Origin: Clostridium sp. C2-6-12
GTDB taxonomy: Bacteria; Bacillota; Clostridia; Clostridiales; Clostridiaceae
DNA: 64,000 nucleotides
NCBI RefSeq assembly: GCF_009928485.1
Contig: NZ_JAABNP010000002.1
Coordinates: 1 to 64,000 of the forward strand
Reading direction: 5' to 3'
The position numbers were made by a program, and so were the translations under genes. How positions within the stretch are numbered: the first letter of the stretch is position 1; each line of letters starts with the position of its first letter. A model generated the notes under the pieces. It saw only the letters and a program-made list of their open reading frames with translations, did not search any database and was not told the DNA's origin. Of this stretch, positions 34,905-44,658 are shown one piece after another.

Positions 34905-35093
34905 CTATTCTACTGTCTTAATCTTATTTATAAGATTTACGCTGATATATTCAGATTTAGAAATTCCCTTTCTGAAATATCTTATTTGCTTATAATCAAT
35001 TCCTTGAAGATTAATATCTAAAATGTCTATTCTATCACCTTTAAATATTTTAGCTTCAGGCTTTCCTTTTAAAAATATATGTACTTCCATCAT
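34905..35093 (-). CDS. Small conserved-looking protein of unknown function
   Basis: 62 residues, MMEVHIFLKGKPEAKIFKGD...INLQGIDYKQIRYFRKGISKSEYISV. It looks like a small beta-rich fold, with no signal or helix. The ATG-ATG start at 35092 lacks a good ribosome site, so its expression is doubtful. It lies 27 bp upstream of the SNF2 gene on the same strand and could be co-transcribed with it. Confidence 0.5.
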   Translation of the reverse strand: MMEVHIFLKGKPEAKIFKGDRIDILDINLQGIDYKQIRYFRKGISKSEYISVNLINKIKTVE

Positions 35094-35216
35094 ATCAATA
35101 GGGATTATTGCTTAAATTCTCATAAGAATAATCCTTTTCTCCTTTCATATTAACTACTGTAATTCATGTAATAGCTTCTAATAGAACAAAAATCATTTAT
35201 TAATCATTTTCACCAT

Positions 35217-37151
35217 TTAGTTATTAGCTTTATATTCTTCAATAGCTGCTGCAATTTCATTTAAGTATTCCCATCTTTCATACTTTTCTTCTAACTCTTT
35301 TTCAGCTGCTTCTTTTTCTTTTATCAATTCATTAAGTTTACCATAATTTGAAGAGTTTTTAGCCATTTCTTTATCTAAAGCTTCTATTTTTTCTTCTAAC
35401 TTAGATATATCCTCATCTATAGTTTCAAATTCCTTTTGTTCCTTGAAGGTGAACTTAGGCTTATTATCCTTTGATCTTTCTTTAGAACCTTTAGATTTGT
35501 CATCTTTATTTCTATTTTCTGTTCCACTTACGTCTTCTTGGATTTTTTCTAATTCATTAGCAATTAAGAAGTCACTGTAGTTACCATTATATTCTTTGAT
35601 TAATCCGTTACCTTCGTATGAGAAAATCTTATTACATATTCTATCTAAAAAATATCTATCATGGGATACTACAATTACTATACCTAAAAATTTATCTAAG
35701 AAATCTTCTAATATTTTTAAAGTTTCAATATCTAAATCATTAGTAGGCTCATCTAAGATTAAAAAGTTAGGTGATTCCATAAGTACTCTAAGTAGATGAA
35801 GTCTTCTTCTTTCTCCACCAGATAATTTTTCTATTGGAGTATATTGCATTGTGCTGTCAAATAAGAATCTTTCACACATAGTAGATGCTGTTATTTTAGT
35901 TCCATCTTCTACAGGTATATATTCTCCGCCTTCTTTAACGTAATCAATAACTCTAAGCTTAGGATCCATATTAGTATTGTCCTGAGCAAAGCATCCTATC
36001 TTAACAGTATCTCCAATTTCAATTGTACCACTATCTAAAGGAAGTTTACCTCTAAGTAAGTTAACTAAAGTAGTTTTCCCTGCTCCATTTTCACCAACAA
36101 CACCAACTCTGTCTTCTCTTAAAAATATGTAATTAAAGTCCTTAATTAAAGTTTTATCACCAAAAGCTTTGCAAACATCATATAATTCAACAACCTTTTT
36201 ACCTAATCTAGTACCAACAAAAGAAATATCAACATCGCCTTGTCTTCTTATAGTTTCAGTACTTACAAGCTCATCAAATCTTTGAAGTCTAGCTTTTTGT
36301 TTAGTTGTTCTTGCCTTTGCTCCACGTCTTACCCATTTTAATTCATTTCTTATTAATGCATTTCTTTTATCTTCTTGAACCTGTTCAGTTTCAAGTCTTT
36401 CGATTTTCTTTTCAAGGAATGCTGTATAGTTACCAGGATAAGTATACAGATTACCTCTATCTAACTCAATAATCCTATTAGTAACCCTGTCTAGAAAATA
36501 TCTATCATGGGTAATCATAAGTAGTGCGCCTTTTCTTCCATTTAAAAATTCTTCAAGCCATTCAATGGAATCAGAATCCAAATGGTTAGTAGGCTCATCT
36601 AAGATTAAAAGATCGCATGGTGTTATAAGAGAACATGCAAGAGCAATTCTCTTTTTTTGACCTCCAGATAAATTTCCTACTTTATCATGAAAGTTCTTAA
36701 TTCCAAGCTTAGTTAATATTGTCTTAGCTTCACTTTCTAAATCCCATAAGCTTAAAGAATCTATTTGTTCTTGAAGCTTTAATAATTCTTTATTTAAATT
36801 TTCAAATTCCTCTAAGCTGCAGGAATTGATTCTTTCTAGTAAATCTTCATATTTTCTAAGGAGCTGCATTTCTTTAGTGTCTCCTTTAAAAACCTGTTCT
36901 AAAACTGTTGCTTCAAAATCGAAATCAGGATTTTGATCTAAATATTCAATTCTAACATTTTTACCTTTTATTATGTTACCTTCAAAAAATTCTTCACGTC
37001 CAGATACAACTTTTAAAAAGGTAGATTTACCTGCACCATTTATTCCAATTAAACCAATTTTATCACCATCATTAATTCCAAGTGATACATTGTTTAATAA
37101 TACTTTTTCACTATAACTTTTATTTATATTCTCTAAAGTAATTATATTCAT
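35217..37151 (-). CDS. ABC-F family ATPase (Uup-like)
   Basis: 644 residues, GAAGGAG before ATG 37151. It has two ABC domains and no membrane part: GLIGINGAGKSTFLKVVSG/LSGGQKKRIALAC/LLILDEPTNHLD in the first, and GVVGENGAGKTTLVNLLRG/LSGGERRRLHLLRV/FLILDEPTNDLD in the second. The linker (ERLETEQVQEDKRNALIRNELKWVRRGAKARTTKQKARLQRF) is the P-site-tRNA-interacting type. The long charged C-terminal coiled coil (from about residue 545) fits the Uup subgroup. These proteins act on stalled ribosomes or ribosome assembly. A 34-bp palindrome lies 230 bp upstream. Confidence 0.93.
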   Translation of the reverse strand: MNIITLENINKSYSEKVLLNNVSLGINDGDKIGLIGINGAGKSTFLKVVSGREEFFEGNIIKGKNVRIEYLDQNPDFDFEATVLEQVFKGDTKEMQLLRKYEDLLERINSCSLEEFENLNKELLKLQEQIDSLSLWDLESEAKTILTKLGIKNFHDKVGNLSGGQKKRIALACSLITPCDLLILDEPTNHLDSDSIEWLEEFLNGRKGALLMITHDRYFLDRVTNRIIELDRGNLYTYPGNYTAFLEKKIERLETEQVQEDKRNALIRNELKWVRRGAKARTTKQKARLQRFDELVSTETIRRQGDVDISFVGTRLGKKVVELYDVCKAFGDKTLIKDFNYIFLREDRVGVVGENGAGKTTLVNLLRGKLPLDSGTIEIGDTVKIGCFAQDNTNMDPKLRVIDYVKEGGEYIPVEDGTKITASTMCERFLFDSTMQYTPIEKLSGGERRRLHLLRVLMESPNFLILDEPTNDLDIETLKILEDFLDKFLGIVIVVSHDRYFLDRICNKIFSYEGNGLIKEYNGNYSDFLIANELEKIQEDVSGTENRNKDDKSKGSKERSKDNKPKFTFKEQKEFETIDEDISKLEEKIEALDKEMAKNSSNYGKLNELIKEKEAAEKELEEKYERWEYLNEIAAAIEEYKANN

Positions 37152-37384
37152 TTATTTTTTTCTCCTTCATCAATTGTATACTCCTTATTTTAACACATGA
37201 AGCCCATAATCCAAAATGAAAGCGCAAAACTATTATTAAACTTTTTAATTCTTAACTTTACTAGATAATATTATTCAGAAACACATACTGCAATATATGT
37301 TTTTCTATTGAAAGATAATGCTGATAAATTACAGTGTTAAAATCGGAATTATGATTATGCACTAACCAACCAAATTTGACATAG

Positions 37385-37418
37385 TTTAGTTTACATAATA
37401 ATTATTATATAAACTAAA
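37385..37418. repeat. 34-bp near-perfect palindrome
   Basis: TTTAGTTTACATAATAA is followed directly by TTATTATATAAACTAAA; the halves mirror with one mismatch. It lies in the 470-bp gene-free stretch upstream of the ABC-F gene. That stretch also carries two TCAATATACCTATAA copies (near 37508 and 37587) and a terminator, and is otherwise empty. Confidence 0.6.
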
Positions 37419-37525
37419 TTCGACTTCCCTTGTATATGATATATGTCCATTAATAGTTTATTATGTATATATCAACTATTTTTCACTCAAAATATATGTT
37501 AATTATCAATATACCTATAAACAAA

Positions 37526-37553
37526 GGAGCAGATATAATTCAATATCCACTCC
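37526..37553 (-). terminator. Terminator of GNAT gene at 37625
   Basis: GGAG-CA-GATAT pairs with ATATC-CA-CTCC around AATTCA, with a symmetric internal mismatch; on the minus strand TTTGTTTAT follows. Confidence 0.65.
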
Positions 37554-37624
37554 CTTTACTTAATTTATTTCTTTAACTAAATTTTCAATATACCTATAAG
37601 TGCTTTTTACTTCAATAATTATAA

Positions 37625-38194
37625 CTAATCATTATTATTTAAATATTCCGATTTTAATATAGAGTAATATTTACAATCAACAAAATTACCTTTGCTATCT
37701 TTTACTACATTCCTTAAAGTACCTTCATAAGCAAATTTACATTTCTTAAGTACCATTCCTGAAGCTATGTTATCTATATGTCTTCTAGCTGTAATTCGCT
37801 GAAAATTCAATTCTAAAAATGCAAATTTAATAATTTCATTTAATACTTCTGTCATTACACCTTGATTCCAAAAGCTTTTACCTATACAATATCCTATTTC
37901 ACAGTTTTCATTATAGTTATCTAAGTTCATAAGATTAATGCTGCCAATAACTTTATTTGTAGATTTATCTTCAATTGCCCAATTATAATATTCATTACTC
38001 TTATAAGAATTTTCCCAAAAGGTAACTATCTTATTGGTTTTTTCCATACTATAATGCTCTTCCCAGGTTAGGTATTTTGTAACCTCTTTATCACGTGCCC
38101 AATTGTAATACATATCTGGAATATCTTCTAATGTAAATGGCCTTAATATAAAGTTGTTGGTGTCTAAAACTACAGTGCCTTTATGATTTAACAT
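37625..38194 (-). CDS. RimJ/RimL-type GNAT acetyltransferase
   Basis: 189 residues, TAGGAG before ATG 38194. The opening FILRPFTLEDIPDMYYNWARDKEVTKYLTWEEHYS and the core CEIGYCIGKSFWNQGVMTEVLNEIIKFAFLELNFQRITARRHIDNIASGMVLKKCKF are typical of the ribosomal-protein Ala N-acetyltransferase-like group. Such enzymes acetylate protein N-termini, amino acids or antibiotics. Monocistronic; the substrate is unknown. Confidence 0.9.
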   Translation of the reverse strand: MLNHKGTVVLDTNNFILRPFTLEDIPDMYYNWARDKEVTKYLTWEEHYSMEKTNKIVTFWENSYKSNEYYNWAIEDKSTNKVIGSINLMNLDNYNENCEIGYCIGKSFWNQGVMTEVLNEIIKFAFLELNFQRITARRHIDNIASGMVLKKCKFAYEGTLRNVVKDSKGNFVDCKYYSILKSEYLNNND

Positions 38195-38313
38195 TAAAGT
38201 TCTCCTAAAATTAAAATCAATCTTAAACGATTATATCCTTATATTATTTTACACCATAATCATTAGAGTATAAACAACTTTGTTGTCTAATTTTACTATA
38301 AATCACAAAAATA

Positions 38314-39192
38314 TTAATAACTATAGCTTTTTTTAATATTAATTGTTTGAATAATATTCTTATAAATTTCATATGAAATAAATAAATTATTATTTTCGCC
38401 AGAACCTATTTTTATTTCAGGTCTATTACCTCCATGATAATCAGTTCCTCCAGAATATATCATATTATATTTATTAATAATATAGTCTAAAAAGATGTAA
38501 TCTTCTTGTGTATAGGAGGGATAATACTTCTCTACACCATCTAAGCCTAGATCAATTAAATTCTTTATTTCCTTTTCTATTTTATGATTATTAAGTCCGC
38601 CAAAGCCAATAGATTTATTGTAATGTGCTAAAAATGATACTCCACCAGCTTTTTTTATTATGTTAATAGAATCTTTCACTTTTATAAGTTCTCCTTCTTT
38701 ATAAGGAATTGGATCTAAATATTTGTCCCAAATTTCCTGAGGAGAATTACAAATACTATTTTTTATAAAATATCTATAAATATCATATCTATCTAAATAT
38801 TTACTTAAGGAATTTCTTTTAAGTTCATCAATTGATATATTTATACCTTTTTTATTAATTTCCATTAATATATGTTTTATTCCATCTTCTCTTGCTCTTT
38901 TCATATTATAAAAAGCTTCTAAAAAATCTTCATTTTCAATATCAATTCCTAAGCCTAAAATATGAAGTATCCTTCCATCTTTATATAAAGAACTTATTTC
39001 TATTCCACTTAAAAAATCAATATTGTTTTCTTTTGCATATTTAGCTGCTTCTTTAATACCAGCAATATTATCATGATCAGTTAAAGCTATGGCTTTTATA
39101 TTTTCTAAAGCAGCATCTTCTATTAATTTTTTAGGTGTGGAAGCTCCATCAGAGATATTCGTATGAGTATGTAAATCTATTTTATAATCCAT
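38314..39192 (-). CDS. PHP-domain phosphoesterase
   Basis: 292 residues, AGAAGGTG before ATG 39192. The PHP metal ligands are visible: KIDLHTHTNISDG (HxH), IALTDHDNIAG (TDHD), FLSGIEISS, RILHILGLGID, FLAHYNKS and GGTDYHGGNRPEIKIG. This set suits a trinuclear site, as in 3',5'-nucleotide bisphosphatase or nanoRNase-type PHP enzymes (YciV/RnaAm-like). The gene is 29 bp from the MBL gene that follows on the minus strand (upstream at 39222), so both may be one transcript. Confidence 0.9.
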   Translation of the reverse strand: MDYKIDLHTHTNISDGASTPKKLIEDAALENIKAIALTDHDNIAGIKEAAKYAKENNIDFLSGIEISSLYKDGRILHILGLGIDIENEDFLEAFYNMKRAREDGIKHILMEINKKGINISIDELKRNSLSKYLDRYDIYRYFIKNSICNSPQEIWDKYLDPIPYKEGELIKVKDSINIIKKAGGVSFLAHYNKSIGFGGLNNHKIEKEIKNLIDLGLDGVEKYYPSYTQEDYIFLDYIINKYNMIYSGGTDYHGGNRPEIKIGSGENNNLFISYEIYKNIIQTINIKKSYSY

Positions 39193-39221
39193 ATTTTCAC
39201 CTTCTAAAATTATCTATTATA

Positions 39222-39923
39222 CTACACTAAATCAACAACTTGAAAGCCTTCCTCTTGAGCCTTTTCAATAAAATTATCACCATCAATGTGAATACAATAA
39301 ACTTGCTTTCTATATTGTTTTGGAACTAATTCACTTAATACCCTAAGAGATGTATGAACATTTCCTTCTCCATCATTTAAACAGGTATCATGATAAACAA
39401 TATTTCCTTCTGCTAAAAAAGGAATCATATTAAAATTAGTTTCATAGGTATCTCCACTGTAAAAAATACTGTTTCCATAATCAAATTTTAGTAAAAATGA
39501 ATATGTATTAAGTGTTTTTACATGCTTTGTAATTGAAGCATTTAAAGTTAAGTTAAGTTCATTAATTCTTATATTATTTGTATTATATACACTAAAACTT
39601 TCTCCTTCAACAGCACCAGTTAGCTTTAAAAAAGCTGCTATTTTTTCTTTTTCATGAAAATATATATTTGTTCTAATCTTTTGCTTCCAATAGCAATAAC
39701 CTACGAAACTCCCCAGTGAACCTACATGGTCAGAATGCATATGAGTAATAAGTACATGTACATTTTTTATTCCTTCAATTAAATTCTTTATTACTATCTT
39801 TTGAAATATTCCTTCTCCACAATCTATTAATAATAAAGTATCATCAATTTTTATATAACCGCAGGTATTTCCTTCTATGACGTTATATCCAGAACCTCTG
39901 CCTAAAAATTCTAATTTATTCAT
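39222..39923 (-). CDS. MBL-fold hydrolase, ribonuclease Z-like
   Basis: 233 residues, GTGAGG before ATG 39923. It has the opening KLEFLGRGSGYNVIEGNTCGYIKIDD, the metal motif VLITHMHSDHVGSLG, then IFYSGDTYETN and VYHDTCLNDGEGNVHTSL, ending with CIHIDGDNFIEKAQEEGF. The H-x-H-x-D-H and later His/Asp ligands match the RNase Z/PqqB branch. It is shorter than true RNase Z and lacks the exosite arm, so tRNA processing is not certain. Confidence 0.87.
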   Translation of the reverse strand: MNKLEFLGRGSGYNVIEGNTCGYIKIDDTLLLIDCGEGIFQKIVIKNLIEGIKNVHVLITHMHSDHVGSLGSFVGYCYWKQKIRTNIYFHEKEKIAAFLKLTGAVEGESFSVYNTNNIRINELNLTLNASITKHVKTLNTYSFLLKFDYGNSIFYSGDTYETNFNMIPFLAEGNIVYHDTCLNDGEGNVHTSLRVLSELVPKQYRKQVYCIHIDGDNFIEKAQEEGFQVVDLV

Positions 39924-40066
39924 TTCACTTATCCCTCACAAATAATCTTATTATTGGATATCATTAACAATATACGACATTATTTATAATAAGTAAAGCC
40001 ACTATAAATTAATATATATTTTATTGCAAGTATTTTTTAATTTTTCTGAATATTTTGCATTTTTCA

Positions 40067-40096
40067 TTGACAACTATAAACTTTTTTTAATATAAT
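40067..40096 (+). promoter_or_regulatory. Vegetative promoter of the ilvBN leader
   Basis: TTGACA (40067-40072), 18-bp spacer, TATAAT (40091-40096): exact SigA boxes just upstream of the T-box leader. Confidence 0.85.
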
Positions 40097-40114
40097 TATT
40101 TTAACTTAATAAAG

Positions 40115-40395
40115 TATAAACTTTGATAAGGAAGAGTACATATATTATTAAAACGAAGAGAGAGAATGGTTGCTGTAAATTCTCATGAGATATATATGGA
40201 ATGTAGCCTTTGAGTTTTTAATCGAAATCTTTTGCAGAGAGTAGAATTAAACGGATAGTCTACCGTTAAAAGGACAGTAATATCGGTTTTTAACCTGTAT
40301 TATAATGAGTGTGTATTTAATTATACAAATTTAGGTGGTACCGCGATGATATCCTCTTCGTCCTATTAATATATAGGATGAGGAGTTTTTTATTA
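40115..40395 (+). ncRNA. T-box riboswitch, probable Val (GUA) specifier
   Basis: The leader carries AAGGAAGAGTA, a stem I, the specifier loop GGAATGTAGCCTTTGAG, GCAGAGAG, and the T-box TTAGGTGGTACCGCGA (40331-40346). A terminator follows, ATAGGA paired with TCCTAT plus GAGGAG and T6. By aligning the specifier loop with the trpS and aspS T-boxes of this window, the codon is GTA at 40203-40205, i.e. Val. Uncharged tRNA-Val would raise ilvBN expression. Confidence 0.9.
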
Positions 40396-40431
40396 CTGAA
40401 AATTAAAATATTTATGTTAGGAGTGATTGTT

Positions 40432-42114
40432 TTGAAATATAAAGGTTCAGAAATTGTAATTAAATTATTAGAAAATCAAGGCGTAGAATATATATCTGGT
40501 ATTCCTGGTGGGTTTAATCTTCCACTTTATGATGCTCTTTACAATAGTAAAATTAAACATATATTAGCTCGCCACGAACAAGGAGCTGGTTTTATTGCAC
40601 AAGGTATTTCTAGAAGCACAAATACAGTTGGAGTATGCTTTGCAACCTCTGGCCCTGGAGTTACAAACTTATTGACTGCTATTGCAGATGCAAAGCTTGA
40701 TTCTATTCCTTTAATTGCAATTACAGGTCAAGTGCCCTTATCAGCAATTGGAACTGATGCTTTTCAAGAAGTTGATGCTTATGGATTAACTATACCTATT
40801 ACAAAGCATAATTTTTTAATTAGAAATATAGATGAACTTTTCACAGTCATTCCCGAAGCTTTCAAAATAGCAGTTGAAGGAAGACCTGGTCCAGTACTTA
40901 TTGATATTCCTAAGAATATTCAAAATCAAGTTATTGAATTAGATGAATTTCCTCCTAAGGCTTTAGAAGATAATATTACTAAACCAAAAAAAGATTTAAA
41001 GACTTCCACTCTTTACTGTATGGCTGAATTAATTAATAGTTCTAAAAGGCCTGTAATTTATGCAGGCGGAGGTGTTATTAATTCTAATGCCTGTAGTAGC
41101 TTATATGCTTTAGCTAATAAAAGCAATATTCCTGTTGCCTTAAGTCTTATGGGACTCGGAGCCTTTCCTTGTGAGAATGATTTGAGTCTTGGAATGCTGG
41201 GAATGCATGGCTCTCCTTTCACCAATTACTTACTTAATGAAGCTGATTTAATTTTAGCTTTAGGTGTTAGATTTGATGATAGAGCTACCGGAAATATAGA
41301 TAAGTTTTGTCCTAATGCTTCTATTATTCACATTGATATTGATCCTTCAGAAATAAATAAAGTTAAAACAAGTAGTCTTTCTATGGTTGCCAATATTTAT
41401 GATTTTATTGATACTATTCTTCCTCACATAGAAGCACAGCCTAGAAAATGCTGGACTGATAGAATTAAATTTTTTAAAGAGAAGTATCCCTTCCCTTCAT
41501 ATGATAACATGCTACATCCAGCTAATATAATACCTTTTATAGGCAGTAAAGCACCTAAAAATACTATTGTTGCTACAGATGTTGGACAACATCAAATGTG
41601 GGTTGCACAAAGATATCCATTTATCACACCAAAATCCTTATTGACCTCAAGCGGTCTTGGAACCATGGGCTTTGGACTTCCAGTTGCTTTAGGAGCAGCA
41701 TTATCAAATAAAGATAAAACCATAATTTGTTTTAGTGGAGATGGGTCTATTTTAATGAATGTTCAAGAGCTTGCAACACTTGCTGATTTGAATCTTAATG
41801 TAAAAATATTCATATTAAATAATCATCATTTAGGATTAGTTCGTCAACAACAAGAATTATTTTATAATGAGCATTATATAGCATCTTCTTTTATATCGAA
41901 TCCAAATTTTAAAATTATAGCTGAAGGCTTTGGAATTCCAGCTTGCGATTTAGGAAATGAAGAAGATCCTTTAAAAACTTTAGAAGAAATATTATCTAAG
42001 GATGGTCCATATTTAATTAATGTTCCAATTGAAGAAACAGAAAATGTTCTTCCAATGGTTCCTCCAGGTGGAGCAAACATAGAAATGATAGGCGGTGAAG
42101 CAATAAATGATTAA
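40432..42114 (+). CDS. ilvB: Acetolactate synthase large subunit
   Basis: 560 residues from TTG 40432 (TTAGGAG 8 nt upstream); the frame is open back into the leader terminator. This ThDP/FAD enzyme condenses pyruvate (or pyruvate plus 2-ketobutyrate) in Val/Leu/Ile synthesis. Seen are GIPGGFNLPLYDAL, ARHEQGAGFIAQG (catalytic Glu), GVCFATSGPGVTNLLTAIADA, the FAD-domain segment RFDDRATGNI, and the ThDP motif GDGSILMNVQELATLADLNLNVKIFILNN. The C-terminal end VLPMVPPGGANIEMIGG is that of the biosynthetic, regulated form. It overlaps ilvN by 8 nt. Its pathway also feeds ketoisovalerate to PanB. Confidence 0.97.
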   Translation: MKYKGSEIVIKLLENQGVEYISGIPGGFNLPLYDALYNSKIKHILARHEQGAGFIAQGISRSTNTVGVCFATSGPGVTNLLTAIADAKLDSIPLIAITGQVPLSAIGTDAFQEVDAYGLTIPITKHNFLIRNIDELFTVIPEAFKIAVEGRPGPVLIDIPKNIQNQVIELDEFPPKALEDNITKPKKDLKTSTLYCMAELINSSKRPVIYAGGGVINSNACSSLYALANKSNIPVALSLMGLGAFPCENDLSLGMLGMHGSPFTNYLLNEADLILALGVRFDDRATGNIDKFCPNASIIHIDIDPSEINKVKTSSLSMVANIYDFIDTILPHIEAQPRKCWTDRIKFFKEKYPFPSYDNMLHPANIIPFIGSKAPKNTIVATDVGQHQMWVAQRYPFITPKSLLTSSGLGTMGFGLPVALGAALSNKDKTIICFSGDGSILMNVQELATLADLNLNVKIFILNNHHLGLVRQQQELFYNEHYIASSFISNPNFKIIAEGFGIPACDLGNEEDPLKTLEEILSKDGPYLINVPIEETENVLPMVPPGGANIEMIGGEAIND

Positions 42115-42409
42115 TACTAATTTTTATCTTATTGAACTTGTTGTTAGAAACCATTCAGGTGTAATGAGCCATATTACTGGACTTTTTGCAAGACGTGCCT
42201 TTAATTTAGAAGGAATACTTTGTGCTCAAATAGGCGATGGTTCTACAAGTAAAATGTTTCTACTCGTTAAAAATGATTTTGTGTTGGACCAAATTATAAA
42301 GCAATTAGAAAAATTATATGACGTTTTAGAGGTTTCCCTCCATCAAGATTATGACCAAAATGTATTTGAAAATCTTGATAAGGTTCTTAAAATCAAACCT
42401 GAAGCTTAG
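42107..42409 (+). CDS. ilvN: Acetolactate synthase small subunit
   Basis: 100 residues, starting at ATG 42107 inside ilvB. The N-terminal ACT domain is clear: LIELVVRNHSGVMSHITGLFARRAFNLEGILCAQ, then VLEVSLHQD. It binds valine and gives feedback control of IlvB. The protein is short, with only about 20 residues after the ACT domain, so it is of the IlvN rather than the longer IlvH type. Translation is coupled to ilvB. Confidence 0.93.
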   Translation: MINTNFYLIELVVRNHSGVMSHITGLFARRAFNLEGILCAQIGDGSTSKMFLLVKNDFVLDQIIKQLEKLYDVLEVSLHQDYDQNVFENLDKVLKIKPEA

Positions 42410-42430
42410 AAATACTATACTATTAATATA

Positions 42431-42469
42431 TAAACTCATTCAGTACAAAGTATGTACTGAATGAGTTTA
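42431..42469 (+). terminator. ilvBN terminator
   Basis: Perfect 17-bp stem TAAACTCATTCAGTACA (42431-42447) with TGTACTGAATGAGTTTA (42453-42469), 5-nt loop, then a T-rich tail. It also faces the gene ending at 42533. Confidence 0.88.
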
Positions 42470-42532
42470 AGTTTAATCAATTAAATAAGTTTTCTATAAA
42501 CTAACTTGAAGTATTCTTATGATTTATTAGTT

Positions 42533-44410
42533 CTATTGGAGCAACACTTCATATCTTAATATGTTTTCACTTATTCTCCTAAAAACCTCTTTAAAAGCAA
42601 AATAGAAGTCATTTATAGTTATATTTTTTTCAGCTTCTAAAGCTTTATATAAATTATTTTTATTGAATTTCTTTTCTGATACATGAACTAAAAATGCATT
42701 TTCAAAATAATTGACAGCACTTTCTTCAAGTCTTCCTTTTATTGATTTTATTAACTTTTCTTTATCTTCTTTAGATATTTCACCTTCAACTGAAACAATA
42801 ATTTTACTTTCATTAGAGTTAAATCCCACAGTATTATATCCATAATTCACAAGCATTTTTAATATTTTTTTACTGTCATTATAATCTCCACTTTTTAAAC
42901 TAAAATCAATAATATTTTCCTGCTTCCTATTTATATTTTCACAAGAAATATGCTTATATTCCTTATAATCATCTTTCCTATTAAGAATAATTGAACGTAT
43001 TTCACTATAATCATATTTATTATTGTCTTTATCTAATTTTTCACCTTCAATTATCTTATTCCATAAGTCAACTAAATAACTATTATATCTTTCATAAAGC
43101 ATGCCCACTAAAGCTTGTACACTCATTCTTTCTTGATTTAATGATATATTTATTACCTTTTCCTTACTTGAGGATTTTATTTTAATTGTACTTTGAATTT
43201 CTTCACTTTCTTTTTTTATTCTAGCCAACAGATTTAAAAAATTATCATTTGTATTTAATGGTTTCAATGAGATTTCATCAAAATCTTTGAAATCTTCAGT
43301 TACTGTAATTTTCTCTGCAGATATTCCTAATTTTTTTGATATATTTGATTTAAAGATTTCTAAAAAGTCATCTTCCATATTAGCTGATTTTCTTTTAATT
43401 TCCTCAATGAGTAATTGATTTTCATAAGTACTAAATTTGCTTAAAAGATAAAATATTCTTTTACTTAAAGTTATGTCATTAATTTTTTCTTTAAAATTAT
43501 AAGAATGTTCAAAGTCTTTATAAGATTTACCTACAACTATAAAAAGTTCCTTATAATCTTCACCTATACGTTTTTCAATTTTCTGAGTAACGCTTTCATA
43601 TTTGTTTGCATTTGGCAAATATATAAAGACCTTTCCTGAATACTTTTCATTACTAGAAGGTACTTCAATATATGCTCTCTTAATCATTAACGCACATGAA
43701 CTATTTGACCCATATAGAATTTCACATAATTTATTAAAATCCTCATTAGAATATTTACTTTCTTCCCCTGTATATTCATTAATGAATTCATATCCCTCAA
43801 TTTGATCATCATAATATTCAAGAATTCTTTTTTTCCATTTTTCATATTGTTCCTTCATATTTATTTGGAATTCTTCAAAATATCTTTCCCATATTAAATC
43901 GTCTTCACAATCTAAGATTTCTTGCTCTTTAATATAATCAATTCTCTTTAACTCATAGAATAATCCTTGGAAATTTACTGTTTCAAATAAATCTTTTATA
44001 TTATTCTTTTCAAAAAAATTATTCAAGGCTGACTCATAGAAACTCCCTAAGGCATAGATATAATTTTGCGTGAAATTTTCAACAAGACTTTCCTTATTCT
44101 CTTTTTCTAACCATTCTTCCTTCACAGCTGCTTCGTAAATTGATTTTAATATATTATCCCTGACTTCCTTAATAATTTCTTCTTCTTCCTTAAAATCTAA
44201 GTATACATTGACCAAATCATTCTTACATGATGAGCATAATAATTCAGTTGGGAAGCGATAGAAGCCATAATCATTTTTCAAATCAATTTTATTAAATAGA
44301 TCTTGCTTTACAAGTAGTTTTTTTAAGTAATTTTTTTCAGCATTCTCCGAACCAATTATATTTATTCGAGTTTTTGTTTTATTTTCAAATTTTCCTTTTA
44401 GTGTATTCAT
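42533..44410 (-). CDS. Large protein of unknown family
   Basis: 625 residues from ATG 44410; a GTG three codons upstream lies in the GAGGTGG ribosome site. No family is recognised. It is Lys/Glu/Asn-rich, mostly helical and soluble, with no signal peptide. Residues 11-30 read KTKTRINIIGSENAEKNYLK, which resembles the opening beta-strand/P-loop of a nucleotide-binding fold but lacks the GK(S/T). Later parts look like coiled coil (KKESEEIQSTIKIKSSSKEKVINISLNQERMSVQALVGML) and a possible alpha/beta domain near residues 500-590 (LVNYGYNTVGFNSNESKIIVSVEGE). A CSSC pair occurs near residue 58. It is monocistronic, between ilvBN and the divergent HD-GYP gene. Confidence 0.75.
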   Translation of the reverse strand: MNTLKGKFENKTKTRINIIGSENAEKNYLKKLLVKQDLFNKIDLKNDYGFYRFPTELLCSSCKNDLVNVYLDFKEEEEIIKEVRDNILKSIYEAAVKEEWLEKENKESLVENFTQNYIYALGSFYESALNNFFEKNNIKDLFETVNFQGLFYELKRIDYIKEQEILDCEDDLIWERYFEEFQINMKEQYEKWKKRILEYYDDQIEGYEFINEYTGEESKYSNEDFNKLCEILYGSNSSCALMIKRAYIEVPSSNEKYSGKVFIYLPNANKYESVTQKIEKRIGEDYKELFIVVGKSYKDFEHSYNFKEKINDITLSKRIFYLLSKFSTYENQLLIEEIKRKSANMEDDFLEIFKSNISKKLGISAEKITVTEDFKDFDEISLKPLNTNDNFLNLLARIKKESEEIQSTIKIKSSSKEKVINISLNQERMSVQALVGMLYERYNSYLVDLWNKIIEGEKLDKDNNKYDYSEIRSIILNRKDDYKEYKHISCENINRKQENIIDFSLKSGDYNDSKKILKMLVNYGYNTVGFNSNESKIIVSVEGEISKEDKEKLIKSIKGRLEESAVNYFENAFLVHVSEKKFNKNNLYKALEAEKNITINDFYFAFKEVFRRISENILRYEVLLQ

Positions 44411-44658
44411 AATATCCACCTCATCATATTAATTTAACCTGTTTCAACCTATTAATATAAATATTCCCTTTACTTAATATTTATTCCACTTTGTAACTGC
44501 GTCACCTGAGTTTGCTTATTTTACATTAATTATCTTTTATAGATATTTTCTTCTAAATACTTCCCTTTTTTAACAGGATAATTTATATTTATGTAGAATA
44601 ATTAAAATGTGGGTATAAATTAATTAGGTATAAATAATAATAAATTGGAGTTGGTTAC

